Positions 42,312 through 51,669 of a stretch of DNA of 51,669 bases are shown here, piece by piece; position 1 is the stretch's first letter, and each line of letters starts with the position of its first letter. The position numbers and the translations under genes are program-made. Source of the stretch: Leeuwenhoekiella polynyae (GTDB taxonomy: Bacteria > Bacteroidota > Bacteroidia > Flavobacteriales > Flavobacteriaceae); contig NZ_QOVK01000025.1 in assembly GCF_004104075.1 (NCBI RefSeq), positions 1 through 51,669 of the forward strand, given 5' to 3'. Under the pieces are notes generated by a model. It made no database searches, had not been told where the DNA came from, and saw nothing but the letters and a program-made list of their open reading frames with translations.

Positions 42312-43655
42312 ATGAAATTAAATCTATTATGTATTCTTCTCTTCTTTTCAGTACTGATAAGTTGTTCTGACGAAACCCTAACGGGTATCGAAGAAAGTGA
42401 GCAGGAAGAGAATCCTGATGTCGAAGAAGAAAACCCCGGAACGTCTGAAGAAACCTACGAACTTGCAGGTGAAATCGAACTTTATAATCAAGAACTTATT
42501 GAAGACAGCTATGTTTTAGTGAATGATGCGGGTTTTAACCGGGTCTATTTAATGAATAAAAATAATGCTGAAATACTTCACGAGTGGGAGCTTGAGAGTG
42601 GTATAGGTAACGATGCAGAGCTCTTAGCTAATGGGCAGTTGCTGGTCAGCCTCATTGATGAAAATAAGCAGATAGGCTTTGGTGGATATGCCGGAAAAAT
42701 ACAATTGATTAATCCCGATAATGCTATCTCATGGGATTATACTATCTCTTCAGATACTGAAATCTCGCACCACGATGTGGAGTTATTGCCTAACGGAAAT
42801 ATTCTGGTTTTGGTTTGGGAAGGTAAAACTATAGAAGATGCTACTCAAAACTATGGCTATGCTTACGATCTGGATGAACGTATTTTTGCTGAAAAATTAG
42901 TGGAGATCAATCCAGAGACCAATGAGATTGTCTGGCAATGGAGTGCTTGGGATCACCTCGTGCAGGATAATGATGATTCATTACCTAACTATGGACTTGT
43001 CTCTGAAAATCCTAACCGAATCAATCTCAATTACCGCGATGCCCTACAAGAAGCTCATAACGGCGATATTATGCATGCTAATGGATTAGAATATGATGCT
43101 GAAAATGATCTTATTTTGATGAGCGTAAATTTTTATAGTGAAGTTTGGGTTTTAGATCACAGTACTACCACAGGAGAAGCAACAACCAGTGAAGGCGGTT
43201 CTCATGGTTTGGGAGGAGATTTGATTTATAGATTTGGCAACCCTGAAGTTTATGAGAATACTCAGGGTACGCGCAGTTTTTACCACAACCACGGTATAAA
43301 TAGTATTCCAGATACAAACAGAGCATTGATCTATGTAAATGGTGGTTTGAGTAACAATAATGATCAATCAGTAGTATATGAACTGCAGTTACCGGAAAAT
43401 TATAATTTATTAGCGGAAACCGATAACGAACTGGAGCAGTTATGGAGCTTTACCGATATCAATTTGTTTGCACCAAAAGTATCAGGAGCTTTTAGGTTGC
43501 CTAATGGAAACACATTAATTACAGAAGGTGATTACGGTTTTTGGGAAGTAACAAATGACAAACAAGTCGCCTGGAAGTTTAAAGGGAAGGGGTTTTTCTG
43601 GAGGGCTTACCCGTATCAGAAAGATGCTGATGCTTTAAACAATTTTGAACTTTAA
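42312..43655 (+). CDS. Arylsulfotransferase-like lipoprotein
   Basis: A 447-aa lipoprotein (LISCSDE lipobox, Cys ~19), with an acidic linker (EESEQEENPDVEEENPG) and a six-bladed-propeller arylsulfate sulfotransferase (ASST) fold. SHHDVELLPNGN, MHANGLEYD and FYHNHGIN carry the conserved histidines, and the last contains the residue that forms the sulfohistidine in ASST enzymes. It would transfer sulfate between phenolic compounds at the cell surface. Alone with a strong terminator after it. Confidence 0.85.
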   Translation: MKLNLLCILLFFSVLISCSDETLTGIEESEQEENPDVEEENPGTSEETYELAGEIELYNQELIEDSYVLVNDAGFNRVYLMNKNNAEILHEWELESGIGNDAELLANGQLLVSLIDENKQIGFGGYAGKIQLINPDNAISWDYTISSDTEISHHDVELLPNGNILVLVWEGKTIEDATQNYGYAYDLDERIFAEKLVEINPETNEIVWQWSAWDHLVQDNDDSLPNYGLVSENPNRINLNYRDALQEAHNGDIMHANGLEYDAENDLILMSVNFYSEVWVLDHSTTTGEATTSEGGSHGLGGDLIYRFGNPEVYENTQGTRSFYHNHGINSIPDTNRALIYVNGGLSNNNDQSVVYELQLPENYNLLAETDNELEQLWSFTDINLFAPKVSGAFRLPNGNTLITEGDYGFWEVTNDKQVAWKFKGKGFFWRAYPYQKDADALNNFEL

Positions 43656-43677
43656 ATAAACCTTCTGGAAGGTATAA

Positions 43678-43720
43678 AAAGCAAAGGGCTGAATTTTAAT
43701 TCAGCCCTTTGCTTTTTTTT
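43678..43720. terminator. Bidirectional terminator
   Basis: The 15-bp perfect stem GCAAAGGGCTGAATT / AATTCAGCCCTTTGC flanked by AAA and a T run, between the convergent ASST-like and PiT genes. Confidence 0.9.
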
Positions 43721-43724
43721 GAGA

Positions 43725-45968
43725 TTACATATGCTTTTTATGCTCTATATAATAATGTTCTAAAAGATTCATCGTTGCTTTTATAAGGTCTTCAGTTTCT
43801 TGAAGAATGCTAAAGTAAAGCATCGTGTTTTTAGGACTAGAGTCTGCAGTGCGCGTACGCTCTACTTGTTTTTCTATTTTCTGAGATACACTGTCAAGCA
43901 GGTTTTGCTTTTCTTCTAGAATAGATAATAAATCGTCAAAATTCTTAGCCTTAAACGTGTCTTCAATTCTAGAGAAAAGTTTGTCTAACTTTTCTTCAAT
44001 CTCTTTAAGATCCTTAAGTTGCGTAAACTTTAAGCCCTTGTGATTATTGTTGAGGTGGTTGTAGCTCGATATGGTTACAAAATCTATAGATTGTGTAACG
44101 TCTTGTAAATAGCCGAGTACATCAATGTAAAAACGGCTAGCTTGTACGTGAGTCTCATCTAGATTTTTAATGAAGTAATACAAACTGTTACGCAGTTCTT
44201 CTACTTCGGCATTAAGTTTTGCAATACCTTTTTTACTTTTCTTCAGTTTACCTAGATCTACTTTAGCCAGGCCTTCTATAGTACCTACATAAACTTTACT
44301 TCCGCGTTTAAAAGCAGAAGCGATATTGGTTGTGCTCTCATTAATAATTCCTTGTATAGAATTACTTACAGCACGCATTAAACGACCTTCTTCAGCTTCC
44401 GCTTCAGAACGTTTTTTGTGATTCATATAATTGCGTACTAAAATGGCAATCGCAGCAGCAAATAATAAAAAGAGTGCTATGCTTCCACCTTTATAAAGTA
44501 TAAAGGCCATAACTGCAGCGGCTGTAAAGGCACTAATGGCAGTCATAAACCAACCGCCTATTACATTAAGAACCCCAGCAACCCTATATACCGCACTTTC
44601 GCTACCCCAAGCTCTATCTGCAAGAGATGTACCCATCGCTACCATAAAGGTGACATAGGTGGTAGATAATGGTAATTTTAAAGAGGTTGCAGCTGATATA
44701 AGTACACTCGCGATCATAAGATTTACCGCGGCACGAACAAGATCAAACGCCGGCATATCTATAGCGGCAACACGAGTTGTAATTTTTGGTTTAGTGAATT
44801 TATGTTCAATATAGTTTTTGGCTCCTTGTGGCAGTACTGCGGTAAACCCTTTGTTTAGGTTCATAGCACCTCTTACTAAAGCTCTTGACAAAGCATTGGC
44901 TTTAAAACGCTCTTGCCCTTCATCTTGTCGAGAAAGATCTACAGATGTCTTAACAACACGACGCGCTTTTTTTGAGAAGAATAAGGTTAATATCATTACA
45001 ATTCCGGCAGATAGTAATAATAGCGGTTGTGTGGGTACTTTTTCTGCCAGGGATTCCATTGTAAAACTGCTGGCTGCTTCGCCACTGGCTTGCCAAATCT
45101 CATACGAGTTGTAAGCGGCCATCGGTACACCGATGAAGTTTACCAGATCATTACCAGCAAAAGCCATTGCCAGTGCAAAGGTTCCGAGCACAATGATCAT
45201 CACATAAACATTCAATTTAAACGCTTTGATCAACAGGTAAGAAATAAGAAACCAAACTACAAAGCTGATGGCTATAAAAGCCAATACGTTTGCATTAGCC
45301 CAATCTAAAAATGCACCTTGAACAAAATCCGCGCTTTTCAATCCTTTAATGATTATAAAATAAGTGATTGCAGCAGTTGAAATACCACTAAAAATAGCAG
45401 AATTCCAGGTAGGACGTTTGTCGAAATTGAACGTCAATAAAAGTCTGGTAAAAAATTGAACGAGTGCCCCAACTGTAAAGGCGATGACAACCGAGAGCAG
45501 AATACCGGTGATAATTTCAATCGCTTTATCTGAATTGATGTATTCTCCTAGATGCATGAAGGTATCAGAATTACCAGATAATTTGATGAAAGTCATACAA
45601 AAAGCTGCACCCAGAAGTTCAAATACGATTGAAACCGTTGTTGAGGTGGGCAATCCTAGTGTATTGAAAAAATCAAGGAGCAAAATATCGGTAAGCATAA
45701 CGGCCATGAAAATGATCATGATCTCGTCAAAATAAAACTTTTCAGGTACAAATATACCTTTACGGGCTACCTCCATCATTCCGCTAGAAGAAAGGGCTCC
45801 AAAAGCAATCCCTACACTGGCAACAATCATAATGGTTTTAAAACTTACAGCTTTAGAACCTATAGCAGAGTTTAAAAAGTTTACGGCATCGTTACTTACT
45901 CCAACAACTAAATCTGCAATGGCTAAAATAGCCAGAGCGATAAGCATAATCAGGTATATATTATCCAT
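43725..45968 (-). CDS. PiT-family inorganic phosphate transporter with PhoU-like tail
   Basis: A 747-aa inner-membrane symporter. The two inverted PiT repeats are GVSNDAVNFLNSAIGS..GLPTSTTVS and AGNDLVNFIGVP..LPLSTTYVTFMVAMGTSLADRAWG, the Na+/H+:phosphate signature. After the last helix, ~240 residues are predicted helical (coiled-coil-like KLNAEVEELRNSLYYFIKNL, QLKDLKEIEEKLDKLFSRI), similar to PhoU/DUF47 domains that accompany PiT proteins. The tail may regulate transport from the cytoplasm. Monocistronic. Confidence 0.92.
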   Translation of the reverse strand: MDNIYLIMLIALAILAIADLVVGVSNDAVNFLNSAIGSKAVSFKTIMIVASVGIAFGALSSSGMMEVARKGIFVPEKFYFDEIMIIFMAVMLTDILLLDFFNTLGLPTSTTVSIVFELLGAAFCMTFIKLSGNSDTFMHLGEYINSDKAIEIITGILLSVVIAFTVGALVQFFTRLLLTFNFDKRPTWNSAIFSGISTAAITYFIIIKGLKSADFVQGAFLDWANANVLAFIAISFVVWFLISYLLIKAFKLNVYVMIIVLGTFALAMAFAGNDLVNFIGVPMAAYNSYEIWQASGEAASSFTMESLAEKVPTQPLLLLSAGIVMILTLFFSKKARRVVKTSVDLSRQDEGQERFKANALSRALVRGAMNLNKGFTAVLPQGAKNYIEHKFTKPKITTRVAAIDMPAFDLVRAAVNLMIASVLISAATSLKLPLSTTYVTFMVAMGTSLADRAWGSESAVYRVAGVLNVIGGWFMTAISAFTAAAVMAFILYKGGSIALFLLFAAAIAILVRNYMNHKKRSEAEAEEGRLMRAVSNSIQGIINESTTNIASAFKRGSKVYVGTIEGLAKVDLGKLKKSKKGIAKLNAEVEELRNSLYYFIKNLDETHVQASRFYIDVLGYLQDVTQSIDFVTISSYNHLNNNHKGLKFTQLKDLKEIEEKLDKLFSRIEDTFKAKNFDDLLSILEEKQNLLDSVSQKIEKQVERTRTADSSPKNTMLYFSILQETEDLIKATMNLLEHYYIEHKKHM

Positions 45969-46166
45969 AAAAAGATAGGTCTTTTAAAGCTGCAAATTTG
46001 ATGTTTATTTTAATGCTGAATGTTATGCGAAGGTTATAAGTGTGCCCAAAATCTCCATATAAAGGCCTCATGGTGCTTTTTACCTCTTCATTTGTTAAGT
46101 GAAATCAATCTTAGCAAATGTTTTAATGAGTTAAAAAACAGCTATTTATGTGTTTAATGTAAATTT

Positions 46167-46212
46167 AATGTTACCAAAATGTAACATTATGATTAAGATT
46201 TTTATATATTTG
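46167..46212 (+). promoter_or_regulatory. Promoter with AATGTTAC-N6-GTAACATT palindrome
   Basis: An 8-bp inverted repeat with a six-base spacer (46167-46188) lies 16 nt before an exact TATATTTG -7 box (46205-46212), 31 nt before the next ATG. It is a candidate regulator site; the protein is unknown. The rest of 45969-46166 shows nothing clear. Confidence 0.6.
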
Positions 46213-46243
46213 TAAAGTTAAGTTTAACCCAAATACTATTATT

Positions 46244-46603
46244 ATGAAAAAGTTACTAGTTGCCGCAGCCCTGATAGGAGTTGTTAGCTTTGCTACAGCT
46301 CAGGAAAAAAAGAACGTTTATGTTAAAGAGGGCAATCTTATTAAAGCAACTTTGTTTCACGATAATGGGCAAATTAGTCAAAAGGGTTACTACACAGAAG
46401 ATGGAAAACTTCAGGGTGAGTGGATTAGTTATGATAAAGATGGAGTGAAAACTGCAGCTGCTAATTATGAAAATGGAGAAAAGACCGGTAAATGGTTTTT
46501 CTGGAATGATGACACTTTAAGAGAAGTAGATTACAACAATTCTCAAATCACAAGCGTAAATACTTGGAAAATTGAGGGTGAGCGTGTGGTGAGCAATGAG
46601 TAA
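46244..46603 (+). CDS. Secreted MORN/YwqK-like repeat protein
   Basis: A 119-aa protein with a signal peptide (to about residue 19, FATAQ) and three MORN_2-type units: LFHDNGQISQKGYYTEDGKL, QGEWISYDKDGVK and NYENGEKTGKWFFWND. Similar proteins are often labelled YwqK-family antitoxins, but no toxin is nearby, so that label is not supported. It has its own promoter and terminator. Confidence 0.85.
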   Translation: MKKLLVAAALIGVVSFATAQEKKNVYVKEGNLIKATLFHDNGQISQKGYYTEDGKLQGEWISYDKDGVKTAAANYENGEKTGKWFFWNDDTLREVDYNNSQITSVNTWKIEGERVVSNE

Positions 46604-46639
46604 ACGTCCCTTTAAGGAACAAAGAATTTAAAAATTATA

Positions 46640-46669
46640 AAACCCGCTGAGCAATCAGCGGGTTTTTTT
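46640..46669 (+). terminator. Rho-independent terminator
   Basis: AAACCCGCTGA-gcaa-TCAGCGGGTTT followed by a T run. Confidence 0.92.
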
Positions 46670-46710
46670 GTGGTAATTAATCAAAACTTTTATGTGCTCT
46701 AACTCATTTG

Positions 46711-46749
46711 TAAAAAGAAAGGGAATGCCGTTTTAAAGAACATTCCCTT
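46711..46749 (-). terminator. Terminator of the susCD operon
   Basis: On the minus strand AAGGGAATG..CATTCCCTT with T-rich sequence after it, 25 nt past the susD stop. Confidence 0.7.
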
Positions 46750-46773
46750 GACCAAAACAAAACTACTTTTTGA

Positions 46774-48237
46774 CTATTTTTTAGTTATTGGGTGCGGAGC
46801 ATCCCACCATAAATTTGTGTTTAGGTTGTCAGCACCTTGAGCACTAACAGCTGCTTCGTAATTAGCTGTATTAGACTGAGACCAGTCAAGATCGTATCCT
46901 TGACGCACAGGGACGTCATCACCATTAAGAGGTTCTACAGGAGGGGTAAGTTCTGGGTATCCTAATCTTCTGTATTCTGCCCAGGCTTCATAGCCTTGTA
47001 AGAATAGCGCTTTCCATTTTTCTTCAGCGATTTGTCGCATTGCTGTTGTAGGATTAGTGCTTAATGCAACTGTTGCAGCATATTCTGCACCACCTGTTGC
47101 TCCCCATTGATTGAAAGAAGCAATAATTGCTTGCTCATAATAATCACTTGCACTCCCACTAATCCAGCCTAATTGAACGGCTTCTGCATAAGAAAATAAA
47201 ACCTGAGCATAATTATAAATTACACCAGGTGCACTCTGATTGTAGATAATATCACTTGTAATAAACGAAACATCGCTTGCAGCATAACTAGAAGTCGTTA
47301 ATCCGTAAGGCATGCCTATATATTGAGGATTTCCTGCAGTTACAGAAGATCTGCTGTATGCTGCATAAGCTTCAATACGATTATCGTTATCTGCAAGTAA
47401 CCGATCTACTAATGGTTTGCTAACTGCATAATCTTCACGGGTTTCAAAACGGTCTTCCCAAGGATTGTCATACGATTGATCAGCAATAAATGGATAGAGA
47501 AGATTTTCTTCTACAGAAGTGATCGAGCCACTCATCGCTTCCTTAAATTGAGTAGCAGCAACACCGTTTGCTTCTGGATAAACATTAGATAATCGCAGAG
47601 CCATTGTAAGCTTTAAGGTGTTCGCAAATTGTCTCCAACGAGCCATATCTCCATCAAAAATCAGATCCCCTGTAGGACCTGCTTCACTCTCATTTATTAA
47701 AGTCAAAGCATCATCAATCTCATCAAAAAGAGATAAATAGATTTCCTCTTGAGAATCAAAAACAGGGGTTGTATTTTCTAAACCTTGTAAAGCTTCAGAA
47801 TACGGTAACATTCCCCACCTGTCTGTGGCAAACTGAAAAAAATATGCTTTCAATAGTTTTGCAACTGCAATCTGATTGTCATTAAAACCATAAGCAGATT
47901 GACTTAAAGCTGTTTCTTCACTAGAATTTACTTCAATGATCTTTTCAAGATTAATCAAGGGATTATAATACAGATAATCTATGTCAAAGTTTCGCGTACC
48001 ATATCTAGAAGCTTCTGTGTAGGTAATTGCAGAAACATATTGTACATAAAAATTTCCTATGTCTGAAGTAACTGCATTTCCCAGTTGAGATTCTGCGTAA
48101 GTTAGAAGTCCGCTGCTAATTACTTGAGTTGTTGCATCAGGATCAACATTCGTGTCTCCAAAATCAACCGTTTCACAAGAAGTGATTTCGAGCAATATTA
48201 GTGCTAAAAACGTTATTTTGAGTATGTTATTTTTCAT
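46774..48237 (-). CDS. susD: SusD/RagB-family nutrient-binding lipoprotein
   Basis: A 487-aa surface lipoprotein (LLEITSCETVDFGD; Cys ~21). It is the helical TPR-type SusD-like_2 group: LLKAYFFQFATDRWGMLPYSEAL, WRQFANTLKLTMALRLS and IAEEKWKALFLQGYEAWAEYRRLGYP are typical conserved blocks. It caps the SusC barrel and captures the ligand. The substrate cannot be told; no glycoside hydrolase is adjacent, so peptides or other polymers are as possible as glycans. It starts 12 nt after susC. Confidence 0.93.
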   Translation of the reverse strand: MKNNILKITFLALILLEITSCETVDFGDTNVDPDATTQVISSGLLTYAESQLGNAVTSDIGNFYVQYVSAITYTEASRYGTRNFDIDYLYYNPLINLEKIIEVNSSEETALSQSAYGFNDNQIAVAKLLKAYFFQFATDRWGMLPYSEALQGLENTTPVFDSQEEIYLSLFDEIDDALTLINESEAGPTGDLIFDGDMARWRQFANTLKLTMALRLSNVYPEANGVAATQFKEAMSGSITSVEENLLYPFIADQSYDNPWEDRFETREDYAVSKPLVDRLLADNDNRIEAYAAYSRSSVTAGNPQYIGMPYGLTTSSYAASDVSFITSDIIYNQSAPGVIYNYAQVLFSYAEAVQLGWISGSASDYYEQAIIASFNQWGATGGAEYAATVALSTNPTTAMRQIAEEKWKALFLQGYEAWAEYRRLGYPELTPPVEPLNGDDVPVRQGYDLDWSQSNTANYEAAVSAQGADNLNTNLWWDAPHPITKK

Positions 48238-48249
48238 AATTCTAATTTT

Positions 48250-51200
48250 TTAGAAACTTAATTTAAGATCTACACCTAGAGTTCGTTGACTAGGACTTTG
48301 GCCGGCCTCTACCCATCTTGCATTTCCACTTGAGAAGTAATCTTCAATTTCAGAAGGATCGATGCCATTTACCTTAGAGTAGATTAACCATAGGTTGTTA
48401 GCATAAACACTTAATTTCATACTATCAAATGGAAGTTTCTCCATTAAGGGTTTAGGAAATGTGTAACCTAAAGAGACTTGTCTCAACTTGATATAAGAAG
48501 CATCGTAAACCCATTCTTCAGCAACCCCATAAAGATTGTTAAAGTACGTACGGGGTTTTACATAATAAGAAACTTCTTGACCTGTGGTCATGTCAGCACC
48601 ATCTACGCGAATACCACCAGAAGAAGGTTGTACATTGTTTACATTAGCAGAAGTAACTTCGTTTCCTGCATTATCAATTACTAAATCTCGTATGGGGTTA
48701 CCCAGATCATTTGTTCCCACGGTTTGAGCACCGTTACCAGAACTAGCGTTAAACATTTTGGTTACAGAATAAAAATTACCTCCCTTTTGAAAGTCCATTG
48801 AGAAGTTTAAATTGAAGTTTTTATAAGTAAGCATATTGTTAAGTCCGCCTGTAAAGTCGGGCTGGATGTTAGCAACTTTCTCTATGGTATTGGTGTATTG
48901 TGGTGTACCAGATTCATCAAGAAGAATGTTGCCATTATCATCTCTTTGCCATTTTGTACCGTAAATATTTCCCCAATCATCTCCTTCGTCAGCGCGTAAA
49001 GAGGCATTCCACACACCTGCAAGTGTAGTTTGATCGGTCAGGTCATTTATTTTGATAACTTTTTTGCGGTATCTGGCAATGTTAAAAGTTACATCCCATC
49101 TAAAATCATCGTTAGAAAATGGGGTCGCAGCGAGACCCAGTTCCCAACCGTTTGTTTCATTAATAGACTCATTCCCGGTAGTTGCAGTGTATCCTGTAGC
49201 TCCGTTAATAGTTAATGAAGATGGAAGTTCACTATCTGTTCTGTTGAAATATGTGAAGTCTAAGCCAAGTTTATTCCCGAAAAACTTAAGCTCTGTACCC
49301 AATTCTTTTTCCTCTCTAATCCCTCCTTTTAGCTGAAGGTTAGCAAGTGTATTTGGAGTAGAGATACTCAACTTATCTTGATAAGAGTTTTGAATTGAAT
49401 ACGTATTGTTCAAGGTATAGTTGTCAGGAAATGAAGGTGCTTGAGCGATACCGGCTCGTAGTTTACCAAAGCTTAAGATATCATTGTTCTCAATAAATTT
49501 TGAGAAAATCAAACTTGCAGAAAGTCCATAAACATCTACGCTGTTGTCATCTAAATCAGCTGTAGAGCTCCACTCTTTTCTGTATGACCCATCTAAATAG
49601 ATAAAATTGTCATAACCTACAGATGCTGTTGCAAACATAGAGTAGTTCTTAAAACGTACATGATCTCTGTCGTAGTTGATGTTACCTACTGAAGTTCTGA
49701 TGCTGTAATAGTCTGGTATTTGAAGACCTCCTGTTGTAGCAGCATTTATGTATGAATAATTTCTTTGATTCCATTGTGCTCCAACATTAGCAACTACATC
49801 AAATGCTCCAAATTTATTATCGTAATTTAATTGAGTATATAGCTCATTAAATTCGTTAGTGATAGTTTGTTCAGAATAACCCGGTTGAGTAAGACCATAC
49901 CAGGCTGTTTTGCTACTATACTCAAAGCTATTAAAGGTACGTCTGATATCTACTAACCCGCTTAAATGATCATTATATTCATACTCTAATCCAATACTTC
50001 CATAAACAGCATTTTTAAGTTGTTCATTAGTGTTTTCAGTGGCTTCAAAATAAGGAGAATTCCAGTAAAGTGGGGAGGGGTCTGATGCAGATTTCATATT
50101 CCAGGAATAGATCTGACCATTTTGTCTGTAATTTTTCAAACGATTCATGTCTAGTTGACGCTGCCACCACTGGTTGAAGTTAGAACCTAAGCCACCGTAA
50201 CCTTGGCCCGGGAAATTTTCAGTCAATCGATACTGATAGTTGAAATTACCATTGAACTTCAATTTTTCAGAAACAGTATAAGAACCTTTAAAAGATACAG
50301 TAGTCTGCTCTCTGTTAGTATTAGGAACAATAAGAGATGTCTTGATGTTATTGATAGTGGTTTTGATATTATAATCGTCTCCACCTTTTAATAAAGAAAA
50401 CGTTAAGTTGTTTGTCGTTGCAGTTTCGTAAAAGTCTCTGATGTTATCTGGGTTAGCAGACCATGGTCTTAATTCTCCAAAAGTATCTGAATTGGGAATA
50501 AAGCTATCCCAATGTCTTACCAGTGTTCCGTCTAATCGAGGCCCCCAGGATTCATCTGCAGAAAAATTAGGGTGCAGCTGACCTTCGTAGGTTAGAAAGT
50601 TTTGATCATATCCACCTCCATATTCGTTTTGATATTCCGGAAGCAAATATAAAGTAGACATAGAGAGAGCTTCGTCAATCGTTATACGCGCTTCACCATT
50701 TTTAGCTGTTTTAGTGGTAATGATTACTGCGCCATTTCGTGCTTCTGTACCATACAATGCAGTACCTGCAACACCTTTTAATACAGAAATATCTGCTACG
50801 TCTTCCATATTTATATCTGAAGAAGAGTAGATCTTAACACCATCTACCACATATAGAACCCCGGTTTCACCTCTTAAGCGTATTAATGCATTGTCAAAAC
50901 TAGAACTGGGAGATCCTATGAGTTGTACACCAGCTATTTTACCCGCTAATGCACTGTTAATGTCTGTGTCTTTTGCTTGTACAACAGATTCACCTTTAAC
51001 AGATTGTTGCGCAAAACCAAGACTTTTCTTTTCCCGCTTAATGCCCAGCGCAGTAACGACAACCTCGTCTAGACTTTCGCCAGATTTTAAGCTTATGTTA
51101 TAATTGGTTTCTTGAGTTACGGCTACTTCCTGATCTACAAAACCCATAAAGCTTACAACCAGAACGTCTCCGGTAGCAGCATCAATGCTAAAGTTTCCGT

Positions 51201-51372
51201 CAAAGTCTGTTGAGGTACCGGTGCTGGTTCCTTTAATTACAACAGAAGCGCCTGGTAATGGTAAGCCAGTGTCGTCTACTACTGTACCGGTAAGTGTTTG
51301 CGTTTGAGCAAGGGCTAACTGTACAACTAATGCAAAGAATAGCATTAGAAATCCTTTTGTTTTGATTTTCAT
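48250..51372 (-). CDS. susC: SusC/RagA-family TonB-linked outer-membrane transporter
   Basis: A 1040-aa protein. A signal peptide (to about residue 22) is followed by a carboxypeptidase-like domain (about 25-105; TGTVVDDTGLPLPGASVVIKG), the TonB-box/plug segment (LDEVVVTALGIKREKKSLGFA) and a 22-strand barrel ending TLGVDLKLSF. It imports the ligand presented by SusD using TonB energy. First gene of the susCD operon. Confidence 0.95.
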   Translation of the reverse strand: MKIKTKGFLMLFFALVVQLALAQTQTLTGTVVDDTGLPLPGASVVIKGTSTGTSTDFDGNFSIDAATGDVLVVSFMGFVDQEVAVTQETNYNISLKSGESLDEVVVTALGIKREKKSLGFAQQSVKGESVVQAKDTDINSALAGKIAGVQLIGSPSSSFDNALIRLRGETGVLYVVDGVKIYSSSDINMEDVADISVLKGVAGTALYGTEARNGAVIITTKTAKNGEARITIDEALSMSTLYLLPEYQNEYGGGYDQNFLTYEGQLHPNFSADESWGPRLDGTLVRHWDSFIPNSDTFGELRPWSANPDNIRDFYETATTNNLTFSLLKGGDDYNIKTTINNIKTSLIVPNTNREQTTVSFKGSYTVSEKLKFNGNFNYQYRLTENFPGQGYGGLGSNFNQWWQRQLDMNRLKNYRQNGQIYSWNMKSASDPSPLYWNSPYFEATENTNEQLKNAVYGSIGLEYEYNDHLSGLVDIRRTFNSFEYSSKTAWYGLTQPGYSEQTITNEFNELYTQLNYDNKFGAFDVVANVGAQWNQRNYSYINAATTGGLQIPDYYSIRTSVGNINYDRDHVRFKNYSMFATASVGYDNFIYLDGSYRKEWSSTADLDDNSVDVYGLSASLIFSKFIENNDILSFGKLRAGIAQAPSFPDNYTLNNTYSIQNSYQDKLSISTPNTLANLQLKGGIREEKELGTELKFFGNKLGLDFTYFNRTDSELPSSLTINGATGYTATTGNESINETNGWELGLAATPFSNDDFRWDVTFNIARYRKKVIKINDLTDQTTLAGVWNASLRADEGDDWGNIYGTKWQRDDNGNILLDESGTPQYTNTIEKVANIQPDFTGGLNNMLTYKNFNLNFSMDFQKGGNFYSVTKMFNASSGNGAQTVGTNDLGNPIRDLVIDNAGNEVTSANVNNVQPSSGGIRVDGADMTTGQEVSYYVKPRTYFNNLYGVAEEWVYDASYIKLRQVSLGYTFPKPLMEKLPFDSMKLSVYANNLWLIYSKVNGIDPSEIEDYFSSGNARWVEAGQSPSQRTLGVDLKLSF

Positions 51373-51427
51373 GTTAGTGATTTAGTTAATGTGAATTTTC
51401 GATAGAAAAACGTTTTACCATTTTTCT

Positions 51428-51452
51428 ACGTTAACGAGTCTAGAGTTAACGT
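51428..51452. promoter_or_regulatory. ACGTTAAC-N9-GTTAACGT palindrome upstream of susC
   Basis: An 8-bp perfect inverted repeat, 56 nt upstream of the susC ATG. A plausible operator, although no clear TAnnTTTG box was found on the minus strand in 51373-51669. Confidence 0.5.
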
Positions 51453-51601
51453 TTCTCGAAAGTACCCTTAGTAGATCACCTCCATTATGTAAATATTATC
51501 CTTTTGTTATACAATCCTTGCTTGTTGTTGTATTTATTTTAACATATTTTAGTACGATATCGTTATCATTATGTTTAATTATATAAGAATATAGTATTAA
51601 A

Positions 51602-51640
51602 AATTGAAAAATCCATCAATTATTGATGGATTTTTCAATT
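51602..51640. terminator. 39-nt near-perfect palindrome, terminator-like
   Basis: A 19-bp perfect stem around one unpaired T. An A5 run precedes and a T5 run follows ATCCATCAAT. It probably ends transcription from the gene beyond the right edge. No ORF is seen in 51373-51669. Confidence 0.6.
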
Positions 51641-51669
51641 AGACCTATTTATAAGATAATTGTTAACGC

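Noticed and set aside
46244-46603. YwqK-type antitoxin
   Set aside because: The protein has a signal peptide, its own promoter and terminator, and no toxin gene beside it.
1-51669. CRISPR arrays, rRNA operons or prophage
   Set aside because: No regularly spaced direct repeats, rRNA sequence, or phage structural or packaging genes were seen on either strand.

Overview
The window looks like chromosomal DNA of a marine Flavobacteriaceae bacterium (Bacteroidota). The evidence is a type B type-IX-secretion C-terminal domain, a SusC/SusD pair, a CzcA-TolC fusion, a CrtY-type lycopene cyclase, AT-rich DNA with short intergenic gaps, and repeated TAnnTTTG promoter boxes. A genus such as Leeuwenhoekiella is possible, but I cannot confirm it from sequence alone.

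Layout. 1-2251: two back-to-back group II introns. The first encodes its reverse transcriptase and continues past the left edge; the second has lost its ORF. 2252-4900: a very AT-rich accessory stretch of tiny membrane-protein genes bounded by GTTGGCAAC/GTTGCCAAC motifs, with two diverged copies of a ~350-nt structured non-coding element. 5219-10392: a large T9SS-secreted repeat protein and small envelope proteins. 10475-15980: an RND heavy-metal efflux system (CzcA fused to a TolC-like protein, then a CzcB-like adaptor). 16034-20593: a GH43-like enzyme, an SDR and its AraC neighbour, lycopene cyclase and a thioredoxin-like protein. 20647-26479: a metal-uptake locus with a TonB receptor divergent from a DtxR/MntR regulator, an Nramp-USP fusion and a ZIP transporter, sharing a clear operator. 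26536-28435: a gene with a premature stop and two coupled paralogues. 28518-31041: feoA-feoB plus a FeoB-associated Cys-rich membrane peptide. 31212-33466: a SCO protein and RseP.

33645-35573 is a second accessory patch. It holds tRNA-Asn, a GIY-YIG nuclease ORF, a duplicated 3' half of the same tRNA, a Vsr remnant, an HNH nuclease and a small ORF. 35804-38741 is a cupin/GntP/glycerate-kinase locus showing a frameshift and a lost start codon. 38970-46603 holds an XRE module, a VTT membrane protein, PlsC, an HD protein, an arylsulfotransferase-like lipoprotein, a PiT phosphate transporter and a secreted MORN-like protein. 46774-51372 is a SusD/SusC nutrient-uptake pair.

Metal handling is a theme: efflux (Czc), probable Mn/Zn import under MntR, ferrous iron import (Feo) and copper delivery to cytochrome oxidase (SCO). 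The most interesting unexplained structures are the paired structured RNA elements in the cassette-like array and the tRNA-Asn/GIY-YIG/partial-tRNA arrangement.
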